DNA of 64,000 nucleotides, taken from Crocodylus rhombifer. Its lineage: Eukaryota; Chordata; Crocodylia; Crocodylidae. The stretch lies in contig JAVSML010020357.1 of the NCBI GenBank assembly GCA_038503035.1, positions 124,001 through 188,000 on the forward strand, read 5' to 3'. Numbering within the stretch: position 1 is the first letter of the stretch; each line of letters opens with the position of its first letter. Below, piece by piece: positions 1 to 13,100 of the stretch. A program made the translations under genes and the position numbers. The notes below the pieces were generated by a model that made no database searches, had not been told where the DNA came from, and saw only the letters and a program-made list of their open reading frames with translations.

Positions 1-1034
1 TTAAAAATGATGGATTCTGGGTATGAAGTTTCATTCATTTTTTAACCAAGGAACTGAAGATCTTTCTAAAGGTAGTATACCTCCCTAATTCATCAGAAAG
101 GTGCAAAAAAAAGCAGCATTGCCGGTTTGGTAGAGGACCGTTTGAAATTGCATAGCCAGTTCCTTTCTGACTGCGTCTCCTCAGAACTGCAGCTGAAAAA
201 GGGAAGGTAATTCAAGCCAAGGAAGAGTAATGAGGCTGAGCACTGGAGCACAGCTGCCAGCAGGAGAAAAGGCGTTGCCAGTGAAGAGACTGCTGAGCCC
301 ATAGCTGGGGGAACCAGAATCTGCAGAGGGCCTGTGGCAGTAAAGACCATAGTGCATGGCTCCACTTAACAGATGGCCTGCAGTAGTATGGACCAGGTGG
401 CAGAGGGACTGCAGCTGTGAACAGCAAGTGGAAGCCGAAATCCCAAAATAGGGGCAGAGGTGAAGACTTCCTGAGAGACTGAGGTAGGAAGTGGTCTAGG
501 GGGGTCTGTGGAGCTATGAAAGGAGATTAGACTGTGGAGTTATTCTTACAGCTGTTCAGGACCATTGTCTGGGACCCAGAGAAAGCGGTGGTCCTGGGTC
601 CTCCTACCTCAGTCTCCACTTGCTGTGATGGGTGTTTTGATGCTGCCTATCAGGCAATTGCGGGAGTTACTGCAACGATTGGCTGGAGCAGTGCACACAC
701 TACAAGAGAATGAGAGACTGTTCATGGAAAGAACCGTTGGGTATTTTTAGCCCGATGGGTTAGGTGCTGCTGCCTGGTGAAAGAACTATATGAGCAGGCA
801 GAAGTACCCATCTCCCGACCTTTCACACTAAATGGGTAGAGCTAAGTGAGATGCAACGTATTTTACCTGGAGTTTGAGCCCGTCCCAGAATTAGGGGAGT
901 CTGTACCTATATTTGATATGATCCAGTCCCTAGAAACATTTCACTGTAGCTTAATCATAACTCATCCCTGAAGATCCTTTCTTATTCTTAGTCATGGTAA
1001 CAACCTACTTCCATTCTATTTGATGCTTACTTAC
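1..1034 (-). other. SLC26A8: SLC26A8 intron (partial)
   Basis: No exon, repeat or RNA gene could be supported here. The sequence around 370-780 is moderately purine-rich with scattered short open frames that have no splice context. Confidence 0.6.
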
Positions 1035-1112
1035 ATTGGGCAGAGCCTGGAAAAAGTATCCTAGTTTCTGCACTAACACCAGCATTATGGATGCTCCAAT
1101 CAGTGCTGCAAG
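1035..1112 (-). CDS. SLC26A8: SLC26A8 coding exon 10 (residues 423-448)
   Basis: 78 bp, phase 0, acceptor AG complement 1113-1114, donor GTAAGT complement 1029-1034. It encodes LAALIGASIMLVLVQKLGYF followed by FQALPN. The next family exon (beginning AVLAGI-like) was not found in 1-1028, so it lies outside the window. Confidence 0.92.
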
Positions 1113-4100
1113 CTGAACACAAATATTGTATTAGAAATGCTTTTCAGAAATGAATTCCCAAAGTCTCAGGTCGTGTAGCTGCCTGCAGTGCCTCTTCCTG
1201 AGGCAATAAAGGAACGCAGGTGAGAGACAGTTCTTACACAGCCCCTCCAAAACTGCAGGTCTTAATGCTTCTATGAGCTATCCCAGGTGGAAAATGACAG
1301 ATAATAAGGAGTTTCCTCAAATAGTTTGAATCCTGTCTTTGCCAAAACGTAAGCAGTCTGAAGGCACATCTCAATACCTGTAAGAGTTTGGCCACCACTG
1401 GGAGCAGATAATCTAAATTACTCAGGCAGAACATCTCTCCACTGGTGAGGTGCAGTTGGTATAATTGCTTTGAGGAACTAAAAAGGTTGGGTCATACTTT
1501 ATTCTGAAGTTGGCTGTGTCAGATTGACTGACTGACTGTACGGCTTTACTTCTGACTAATTCTTCCCAAAATTCTGGTACTCAGCTACTCAGTGAATATA
1601 TGCCAAGTCTGGGAGTCTAGCAGGTCTTATGGACTTAATAGTCCTGAGACCATAAGGATCTTATAACTGGGAAACCAGAGCTGGTGCAATGCTTAGAGCC
1701 AGTCTCTGTAAAAACAGCGATAGAAAAAGTCTTAGCTTTCCTGAAGGCTGAAAGCATGGAGAGATTACAACATAATTAACACCTTGGGTGGCAATGAAAC
1801 AAAAGGTGAGTATCCTTACCATCAGACACACCTATCAGAAACCATTAGGTGGCTATCCTCAGAAGTGAGACTAGGTATTGTGAATCACAAGAGTAGGGAG
1901 GTGCCTACATTCCTGAGAAGGGTGGGATTCAGGTACACTGACTTTTCCTACTGGCTACCTTTAGATGCCTTGTGGGGTGCCAAAATCTAATTGCTCTTTG
2001 GCACCTCTGAAGTCTGTCCATTGATTGTACAGGAAGTGTAAGCACCTAACCTGGTCAAACTGAATTATTCTCTGGAGAAAGGAGCCTAATACTTCAGGAC
2101 TGTAACACCTCTGAGCAGGCACCTAATTGAAATATATTTTTTTATTTTAAATTTTCTGTATTCCAAACCCAATTAGCCAAAACAAATTCCAAATCTGTGA
2201 GTCAGTCCACCCCCATCTGGGGCTTCAGATGTTCCCAAAACCTTTGGCAGGCATCGTACTTGCAGGCCCAAGCCCGGAAGCTTGGGGTTTGGATGCCCCT
2301 GAGTTTCACTTGCCCGCAGCTATATGGCCCCAAGGAGCAAGCTAGAGAGGAGTCTCCCATTTCCATAAAGTGGGCATAAAGCCAAGATTAACTATGCATT
2401 ACCTATGGGGGTACTATCCCATGCCAGCATAGTCCCCAGGTGTAACTAGGAAGCCACCACTGTGATCGTGGTATTTCCCCTGCCAGGTAAGCATAGGACT
2501 ACACTTGATCTGAGCCCTCAAGAGGCCAAGAAATAATTCTAGCTTGTAATCTTTTATTACACAATCACATACTATTCCTTCTTCATGACCTGTATCTTGT
2601 TCACTGTACACAAAGGACCACAAAAGCAGCATGGGGCCAGAAGTTACATTTGTTGCATGATCAACCCCTTGAAAGCACTCTACAACCATGCCCTGACAAA
2701 AGTGCATGGCTGCAGAGTGTTTTAAAAGTGCCCGATTGCATGACAAATTAACCCTCATGTGAAAGTGCCTTCATTAACTTCTGTCTGATTGGGGCACCCA
2801 CCCTCACTCCAGCACAGGCTGGACAAATGCCAGCCTGAGCTCCCTCCCCTCACCTCCCTTTTCCCCTCTCCCACCATGCAGACAGCACTGGAGCTGGGAA
2901 GCCGGGTCAGTTTAACTTATGGCACTCTCTGTGAAGTGAAAAATATTTTTCTGTGAACAGAAGCTTGTAAAGTGTCTGGATGAAAAGCAAGCCCTGATGA
3001 AATCATAGCAATCTAGACAAGTCTTTGGAAGCCTGACCTCGTGATGGGGTGTTGCACCTCACAAAACTAGATCAACTTACCTGTGTTTTCCCACCTGTTT
3101 TCTCCTGAATGACAGTCCCAGAAAGAGCAGAGCTCACTGTAAAGCTCTTGAAAAATGAACTGAGGACATTGGCTAGCCCCACAGCTAACAGCTCCTGTAA
3201 AATAAAAACCAAACAAATGACATGCAACCCCCAAACTGGCTACTTATCAGAGCAAAAGCATTCTGAGAATTAAACTTTTGCACATTCCCAATTGCTGGAT
3301 GAATGCCTGTGCTGCTACACATAGGGATCCTCCTGGAAAGCAATGCCTGCTATCGCTACACAAGCTCCCTTTCATAGCACCAGATGTTTGCAGCTGATGC
3401 TACAACAGGACCATATGGCTCCCAACAACATCAATTCCTTCTTTAAACAAGTCATTTGAGAGTGAACTCTAAGTCAATGAACTAATAACATCCTAGCTAG
3501 TGAGTAACATGCCTCAGTACAGTCTAATATGCCCACACAAATATAATCTGGAAAGGAGCTTCCCTTCATATACCTCCACAAAGGCTATGCAAGACATTAT
3601 CCCAACTTCCTAACTGCCTTAGCTCTGGCTGAAAAAAGCCTCAAATCTTCCTAACAAACTAAATATTAAACAGTGCAAACTACCTCCCACTGCTCCTATG
3701 GTGCCATTGTTACTGTGCCATCATTTAGTACTTCCTAAAGGAAGTTTAGATCTAAAGCCTTTGAAAGCACCCTTCTGGACAGAAAAAATCCCATGGGTAG
3801 ATCTAGAAAGGAAGGAATCTGGGCTGCTTAGCTCTTTTATAACTTCAGCTAACGTTTTAATGACTGTACAGGCCCAGTGCTCCATGCAGGTCTTCAGCTT
3901 TGCTGGCACCAGTAAGAGATACATCCCACAAGTAGAAATATACAGTTACCATATTATAGAAGCAACAGATATTTTAGCTCAGCTTCTCCCTCCCCACACT
4001 CTCCAATTTATCTCCATTCAGTTGCAAAATATCTCTATAAACATATGATTGGTTTCAGGAAGGTTGCTTATTGCGTTACCCCCTCACCTCCTGTCTTGCT

Positions 4101-7100
4101 CCAGATAGCCAGGATTACATTGCTCTTCCTCCCATAAGAAAGACAGCCAAATTACAGCAAGAGCACTAGTTTAAGTTTTTGCTCTGCTCTTCCTACCACA
4201 CTCTCAGATATCTAGTGACTTGGATATGTGGATGAGTCCAGTTTGGCTGGTTTAGGAAGTATGTGGGGGCTTTGCTCTTACCTGGTTGCTGCAGATGTTG
4301 TAATTGTGAATACAAGCATACCTCTTTCCCACAAAAACAAGAAGGAAGTAGCTTACAATAGCCAGGGAGAATGAATGGAATACAATCCTGTTCAAATTGG
4401 ATAAGTCTGGCAGTGTAGGCGGCAGAAACCTGGAACAGCAGAGAACTGGTAGTTTTAGTCTCCTTCTGTGCAATATGCTTACGCCCATGACCAAAACTGA
4501 AGACATACAATACCCCATAGAAGAGGCACTAAATCTTACAGGACTGGACACCACTATCTTTGCCATGTATGAACAGCAGTGTGATTCAGTAAATGGTATG
4601 GTATGGTATGGTCTTTAAAATGTTAGGGAAGGGAGGGATCAAAATGCTTACAGCTCACCTCTTCCCAAGCAACACATGCACAACAGCTGGGCAGGATGCT
4701 AAGCATTACCTTATGCACTAGGCGGAGGCCTGACCAATGCACACAATGTCACTGCATATCACATGGGATGTATGAGACAGTTATTGGCTTGTGGTATATC
4801 CAAACTCCCTCAACTGTCTTTGACAGCACAGGCTGTTTCTATTTGCAACAGCAGTAAGTATATCCCCCAAATCCCACCTCCCACAGACATTTTCCTTTGC
4901 CAGGATAGGATCCATCCTGGACCTTCCATCTGGTTTTCACTGCTAATTTTCAATATCTCTATACCCCAATTTTAACAGGTATAGAATCAAGATACTTAAT
5001 ATATACATTGCAAGGATATTATGGGTCTTAAACTATTAAGGTTTGAAAATACTTTAAATTCACTGAAAAGAAAGCCCCATTCACTGTTCATTATATGGAG
5101 GCGGAGGAGGGGAAGTTCAGAAAAATAAAGGAACACATCCAAGAACCTTGTTCTAGCCACATAAGGGATAGAAAAGTGTTATCCCATCTACCTTTTTCAC
5201 TGACTTCACTTTAAAACAGAAATTAAATTGTTCCATGATGGGAGGACTTTTGGACATAAGCATCAGTAAAACATTGTTTAATCAGAGGACATATGCTAGA
5301 GGCCAGGACCAACTAAAATGTTTTTCCTGTTGTTCAACAGCAGGGACAAAGGTTTGTCCCAACAATTCTCCTGCTTACTGCTCCTATTTATTTTAATGTA
5401 CAAATTACTCATGGTGCTTTTAGTAATAAAGCACCGTTTCACATCTTTCGTTTTTTAGGCTTTACAATATTGGCAGGTAAAAATAGGTGCCGATATTCAA
5501 AAACCCTAATTTCCTTCCCTGTATTAAAAATAAACCCAGAAATCACTAAAGTAAATTTTAGAAACTGAATTTACTTTTTTTTTTATACTCTTGTTTAGTT
5601 TTACTTTTATTAGTTTAAACAATGGATTTGACCTAATTTTGTCTCTGGCAGGACTATGCATAGGCCTGTGCTTGTTGGGATAAAGGAGCCTTTGCTTCTA
5701 TTTCACTGGTACAAAATCAGTCTGAGTTAGATTTCAGGAGGGACTGAAAGTTCTCTCTCTCTCTCAACATTATAATAAAATTCATAGCTGGAGATTACTA
5801 ACCTGAGTGGAACCATTTTGGCTACAACTGTACTGGATTCAGCACGGAGAGGAATATAATTAGAGATGATGGCGATCGTGACAATCTGAGAAATAAAAAA
5901 AGAAAATTATGATATCAATTGTAAATTTCTTTGGGGGGGGACAGGAACTGTTTCTTCATGCATGTTATGAAATCTTCCCTATGAAATATGCCATGAAAAA
6001 GTTGTTTTTGGTTTTATTAATTCTGTCATAACTAGAAACTGTTTGATATTCTGCAGAAAGAATCACAGGAGCTATATTCCAATGTAAGAGTGCCTTTAAA
6101 TCAACTGTGAAACATCCTTTTAAGTAACATTTTTTACTTCTGGCCCTTCTGAGCCTTTTGCAGGTGACAATGATTGTAATGTAGTTATATCAAAGGTGCC
6201 CTATTACAGTAATAAAATGTGTTTCTAATTCTGACCCAGTTTATTTTTACTTGACAATTTTTGAACAAAGGACTGAAGATTTTCTTTCCACAGTTGTTAA
6301 ATTATTTAGAAAGTGGGATGGATCCCTATTTACAATCCCCAATAATGGGCTTCCACATAGCCAATGGTTCAAATGCTCCATATTACACAGAGGGCACCAA
6401 ATGGCCCTTACTTCTGCTGAAGTCTGTGTTGGACTCACAGGGTGTGTCCACACATGCAAGCACATGTGCTTGCAGCAACTCAAATAGAAGCAGTGCAAAT
6501 TTAAGTTTTGCCTCAGCACACATGCTTGGACATGCACTTTGTGGTGGAGGAAATTGTGCCACTTGGGGCAAAATAACCTTGCCTGGCTCCTCCCAGATCT
6601 GCAGGTAGGGGGAGCCTGAGCCTGGGGCCAGCAGCTGTGCTGTCCCCAGCAGTATATAAAGCTGCCCTGTCCTGGCCCCATCCATACAAAAAGCTGCCCT
6701 GGCAAGCAGCTCAGGGCTACTTACTCTCAGGAGCTTTTGGGGCCGGCCACTTGGTACCTGGGGACACTACCCCTTGTGCCAGCTGGACTGCTGAAGCAGC
6801 ATACCAAATCCATTTAAAAAAACCCCCCAAAATCCATGTTTTTCCACAATTAAAACAAAAGACCACTCTATACACACACCTAGAGAGTGAGAGAGACAGA
6901 GATCAGTTGGGCAATGCTTTATTGGTTTATTTACAATGTTAAAGCAATGTGGAAGCCTACCAGTGTCTCTATTGTCTTGATAAAATAAACTCTAAATACC
7001 TATATGTGTTGATGTGTACTTTTGGGTTTCTTTGCACATGATGGGTGTGTGATGGGGGGAATGTGGTGTTTGCAGGAAGGGAGTGGGGAGGGGTGTGGGC

Positions 7101-10100
7101 GAAGGCAGGTGGGTGTGTGTGGAGAGATGGGGGTTGGTGTGTGGGTAGGTGTGCGGCGATTGCTGGGGGGAATGTGCTGGACCTTGTGCGGGGGGCTGCT
7201 CAGGTGGGGTGGGTTCCCTGGCCCCCACAGGGTGCAGCCGCCCCACACAGCACATGGAATGCCCCCCACAGGGCCCCATCTCCCACCTGGAGGGCGACAG
7301 CTCCTATCCGCCGCAGGGCCACAGCCCCCTTGCCCAGGGTTCCAAGCACCTTGGAGGGCCACAGCCCCTCCCCCCAAGAGTCCCAGCTCCCCCCTGGAGG
7401 GCCACAGCCCCCCTGCCCAGGGCCCATAACTTACCTTTAGCAGCAGCAGTGGGAGTGGGGTGCTCTGAGCCATGGCAGCGGGGCCTGGTGCAGCACACAG
7501 GGACCGTGCACTGAGCCCTGTAAGGTCCTGCCAGCCCTGGGGCTTCTCTGCTGCCCAGCAGGGCCCAGCCATGGTGGCAGGACGCAGAGCAGGATGCAGG
7601 GACCATGGGCTGGGCCCAGCTGGTTTCTGGGGCCTCTGCCACCTGGCTGGGCTGGGTCATGATGGCAGGACCTGGCGCGGCACATGGGGACTGTGTGCCG
7701 AGCCCAGCCGGGTGCTGCTGCCTTTGGGCCCCTCTGCCACCTTGCCGGGCCATTCCCATGGAGGCAGGACCTGGCGTGGTGCGTGGGGACCGCATGCCAC
7801 ACCCAGATGGGTCCTGCGAGGCTGGGCAGCAGGACCATCCCCAGGGCCAGCAGGGCCCATCTGGGCGCAGCGTGTGGTCCCCGCGCACTGCACCAAGTCC
7901 TGCTGCCATTGTCCTGGCCCGGCTGGGCAGCAGGAGCAGCCCCAGGGCTGGCAGGACGTGTCTGGGCCCAGCACATGGTCCCCACATGCCGTGCTGGGTC
8001 CTGCTGCCAAGGGCTTGGTCCAGCTGGGCAGCAGAGGGACCCCAGTGCTGGCAGGACCCAGCTGGGTGTGGCGTGCAGTCCCTGCACACCGCGCCGGGTC
8101 CTATCTGTACCCTGCTGTGCCTGCAGGGGGTGGGGCGCGGCAGGACCTGGGCCAGCCCCGTGTGGCTTACTAGTCTGGCTTTGCACCAGAGCAGCTCACA
8201 CGGCTCCAGGAGGCATGGGTCCTATGCGTCCCTCTCAGAGCACTGTGACCTGCTCCAGTGCAAACCCGGACTAGAAAGCTGCACGGGGCTGGGCTGGGTC
8301 CATACCCCCTGCAGCCCTGGGGGCATCCCCCCTGCCACTCTCCAAACCCCCTCACATCCCCTGCCACCTCTCACCCACCCACACCCATGAACACCCCCCT
8401 CCACTTACCTTGGGTAGCACCGGGGTCTGAGGCAGCAGGAGAACAAAAGAGACGCTCTGGCTGACACCACAGCATCTCTTTTGAAGGACTGACTCCATGG
8501 CACTGTCTGGGACCATGCCTTGTTCCGCTCTTCTGCGGAGCGGTTTTTTTAGACCCCTGGATATCCAGGGGCCTAATTTTCTCCCTGCGCTGCAAGTTTG
8601 CAGCACAGGGAACAATTTTTCATTCCCACATGTGCCTCTTGCCCCATCTCAAACCCCTTTGAGGTGGGACAACAGGCATGTCGTCTGTATGTGCCCACAG
8701 TATTTTATTCCTCAGGGTACATTTGACCATCTAATAATCAGACTTCTAGGCTGAGCAAACAGGCCAGTTTTACTTTCAGTCTTTTTTGACCATTCTCTTT
8801 CCCTTAATTTATTTCCTAATTAAAAAAAAAAAAAGAGTACAAGAAAAAAGACACTGACAACAGCTAAATTTGAATTCTGGAAACTCTTTAGAATGAAAAG
8901 AATTGAGCACTCCAATTTCTGGAAAACTTCATACTGAGACCTGCATTCTGAACCCCCAAGTTCAGGAGGTACGATTCTAGTTTTGTCCACAATAAAGAAG
9001 AAAATTTCATATTGAATCCAGAATGTGGATTTGTTTTGGTTTGGTCTGTCTTTGTACTGTAGTTTTAATTGATACAGCACTCTACATTAACTAATCTTCA
9101 CAGATCCCGGTGAGGTAGGAGGTGGTCTGATTTTCATGTAACAAGAAGCAAAACTGAGACAGAAACATAGCAAATCACCTGCAAATCAGTGAAACAGCTA
9201 ATTATGAAACTCTCAAGTTCCTGTGTCACAACATTGTGCTCAGACCACCATCTTCAAACCACAAGATTAAGTTCTTTCTCTTAAAGTAAGTTTCTGCTGC
9301 TCTATATACTAATTTTAAGTATGACAACGGAAGTGTGGAAAACACTTACCATGAGAAGTTCCATAGGAAATTCAATAGGATTATGCTTATAAGTTATCTT
9401 GATACATTTGCTGACCCGTAGCATGACTACGCAGACCAAAAAAATCAATATACTGGTGGAATTAGCCTTTGGCAGTGCCATACTGTAATACAACAGATTC
9501 TGAAAGGGAAATGTTATAGAAAGGATCAACAAGGGCTATTACAGACATTTGCATGTTCCAACAGAACAATACATGGATGCCCTTGTATTTGAACTGATAG
9601 GCCACCTGATACAGAATTAAGTATCTTTAGTGAAGAGAGGGAAACAGATGGTAAAAACAAAGCAAAATATATTTTCTCAATATCTCTACAGTCTTAGCAA
9701 AAAAATTTAGACTGGCTATCAGGAAGAGCTTCCTACCTACGAGGGTGACTAAACATGAGAACAGATTATCTAGACCGGTTATGAAATCTCCAGCCTTGGA
9801 AGTTTTTAAGAGCAGGTTAGAAATACACTTGGATGAGTTGGCTTCAACAGGGGGGAATCTTAGCTAGAGTGTGGGGTGGAGGGAAACTAGATTACCTCCT
9901 GATGTACTTTCCAGCCCCATTTTCTATAATTCTATATGGATACTCTATATACCGTATTCCCTCTATCCTTTTACCTCCAAAAAACCTACATAACCTGTAC
10001 AGCACATAATTTGAGATTTGCATAGATTTCCCTTAGCAACTGACTCACACTGAAATGATTTTATTTCTGAAGCCATTTCTACCTTCTCCCTCCAAGATGC

Positions 10101-13100
10101 AGACGTTTCTTTGAGCCAAAATTGGGTTTACTCACATAGAATATAGCCAAGGGTCCCACGTGGAAGTCAATTACAATCCCAAAAATGAAGGTGAACTGGG
10201 ATACAATGACATGCAGTGCTGCTGCGGTGAGGTAAGCATCAATGAGGGTCTTTGGCAGATAGGTTGTGACAAAGCCCAAGCAAAAGCATCCTAAAAGCAA
10301 CTGAAAGGAAGGCAGGACAGGAATAAGAAGCTGATTACACACAGCTAAAGAAAAAGCGTGTGTTCCTAAGCAAGCCTTTTGTCACATGTAGTCATTGTAT
10401 CTCCTACATCTTTTTTGCACAATAAGTCTAAAATACTACCAAATCAGAACAGTAGCCATTTGTCCCTTTGTATATTTATAAATAACTAGACAGAGGTGAG
10501 ATAGAGCTAGTTACCCATGTTAGTCTGAAGTCAGGCAGAAGTCAGGGTAAAGATGCATTTTATAAAGTAACTGAATCAAGATGCATAAGTTTTTCTGAGC
10601 AAAAACATGATGAAATGAGCTCCTGCTAACAAAAGTTTATATGCATCTCTGATTTAGTTAGATAAAGGTGCATCAGTAGAGAATCTATATAAGAATTAAC
10701 TTTAAATATTCATTTTTATCAAAGGAAATTCTCTGAGCCCCATGTTCTATCAGATGGATTAGGAATAACTCCTAGAGTAAAAATGTGGACATAACAGATT
10801 AAAACTGAGTACAGAAGTCAGGAAGTATAAGAGTAAATTTTTATAATAACGCTGTAGTTGGAAAAAATAAAATGAAATACAAATATCAAAAAGCTGAAAT
10901 GCAGAATTAAGGTTAAAATGTACAAGTAACCCAAACATTTCAAAGTATGAAAATCCACTGACCAATTACCAGGCTATCTGATATCCCTAGCAAGATCCAA
11001 GACTGAATAAATAGGGATCAGTGAGCTATAAATAATCTGAAAGGTGAGGTCAAAATGCTGAGATAGATGCACCAGAAAATGGAGAGCCAGTGAAGAGTGT
11101 CAGATGGGAATGCACGTGTAAAAGAGACGTGATGAGAGTAACAGTTTGCAAAGGGGAAGTTTTAGCAGTTGTGTTTTGAGTGGACTAGAGAGGAAGGATT
11201 TTGAGATGTCAGAGAGGAGATGCCTGCAGTAGTCAAGAATGCATATAAAGGTTTAAACAAAAGTTCTTGTTGTACTGATAGAAAGAAAAAAATGATACAG
11301 GAAATATCATGGAGGAAGAGATTCCAGGATCTGGACATGAGAGTCAAGGGGTACAGGTGCTTTGAACATGTCGTAGACCTTGGTCAGAAATCAAGGGAGA
11401 AAAGAGACACACCCTTATATTCCATGCAGTACAAAAATATTCAAATGTAGTCAAAGACACATCCCACTTTTACCTGAATGATCCCAGTCAAAAAGGTTGT
11501 TGATGCAGTAAGATTTAAGGCATCCAGGTAACTCCTTATATAATTCTCATCTGAGAAATTGGCAAATCTATGATTAGGCGAAAGTGACAGGCTGAAGTTC
11601 AGAGTCTTCACAATGTCTGCCACCATTGCATTCAGGATGCTGAATGAACCTGGGACCAACAGAAGCAGAAAAGAAGAGACATATGATTCCTGCAACCAAG
11701 ATGAGTGTCTGAGTCACAAGTCCATGGTTCCTTCTCTCATCATCAATCGGTGCACTAGATTCATCCCCATAAGTGCATATTTTAATATCTGCCTGTAATA
11801 CCATTAAACAACTAAAAGCTGGCCACTGACTCCCCAGCCTAAATGATTAGGCATCCATTTATAGTTAGGTCAATTGGAAGCGGCCTCTGGCACAAGTCCA
11901 GAGTGGTGCTCACATTCACACCTCTGGAGCTGTAGCAAGATATCTTAACTACCCTGCAAACATAGGTTCAGCCTCTGGAGTGTGGACTCTCCAGGACTTC
12001 CTTCTGATTCTGGTCGCGACAACTTGCCGGTTCATGATTTCTGTCTCCTAACTGATGACAGAGGCTTCCTAGTGAATGCCCAGAATATTTTGCAGGTATG
12101 TGTTTCATAAGGCCTAGTTTCAGAATCATGTAACTGAGACATAATTAATGCAAGGGTTAGAACAGAGGTAGGCAATCCCTGGCATGGGTGCCAGAGCGTG
12201 GCATGCAAAGGCATTTTGCTTGGCACATGCACCCCAGGACAGATGGTGGGGAAAGAGCTGGGGGTGCGATACCACAACAAGGATCAGCTCCTTATGGCTC
12301 CCCCATCATCTGCTCCTGGCACACCAACATCTTACAAATCGAGTTTGCAGGTGTTTTTGGCACTCTGCCTAAAAACATTGCCAACTGCTGGGTTAGAAAG
12401 TAGTTTTAAATACAATGACATGAGGAAAATCCCACAAATGGAGAAGTAACAGTGTTTACTAGTTAGTTTATATCTTATTTATTGGCTAAGTGCAGTGCTA
12501 ACTGTAAGAAAAGAACCTATAATCAATATACAAAAGAGAAAAAGGTCTTAGCTTTTCCAATGAAATGTCTTAAAGGAAAGCAAAACAAAGTAGTAGGTAT
12601 AGGACTAGGACTATTACCAAAAACATTTACCAGGACTATTTATTTATCTCTGGGGTACATTTCTTTGTCGATTTTTCTGTTTCTTTTTTTTTATGCATGT
12701 GTGTGCGTGTGCGTAGGTGTGTACAGTGTGCATACAGTACATAGTACATAGTTAGGGAAAGTGAACTGTCAGGAGGCTCAGTTGTAGCAACTTTCTACCT
12801 AGCCCCAGGAGCCAAGCTGTGATTTACAGCCATGCTCTGAGTTGTGGACAGGTAATGGAGGAGATTGTTTGGTGCTAGCCCAAGGGCATGTGCAGCTTAC
12901 TCTTCCAAGGTACTTCCACTCTCTCTGGGCTTCTATCTGTAAAAAGGGAAGCTCATGCAAGAAACTATGTGGAATCCTTTCTCTCTTGTGTAGGTGTATA
13001 GGGCAGCCAACAACCGTCCAAGTTCACGCAGCAAGTCCGTTACAGAACTCAGAAGAAGCAAAGGACTAGGAATCAAGATGTTCACTCACAAATCACGCTG

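Larger units (their letters stand above)
6440..8696. mobile_element. 2.26 kb non-autonomous DNA transposon (3-bp TSD, GGGYRYRT ends) with GC-rich core
   Basis: The left end starts gggtgtgtccacacatgcaa. The right end, read on the opposite strand, starts gggcacatacagacgacatg. Both are flanked by the trinucleotide aca (6437-6439 and 8697-8699). The ends resemble those of the element at 34222-34743. A 3-bp duplication with short inverted ends suggests PIF/Harbinger ancestry, but no transposase is recognisable. The core holds GC-rich tandem repeats (7277-8150), and the right part holds several perfect palindromes. Long open frames in the core reflect composition rather than genes. Confidence 0.5.

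Noticed and set aside
7000..8390. Several overlapping long open frames on both strands (up to 261 codons)
   Set aside because: They lie in a GC-rich tandem repeat inside a transposon, are open in many frames at once and have no domain or splice context.
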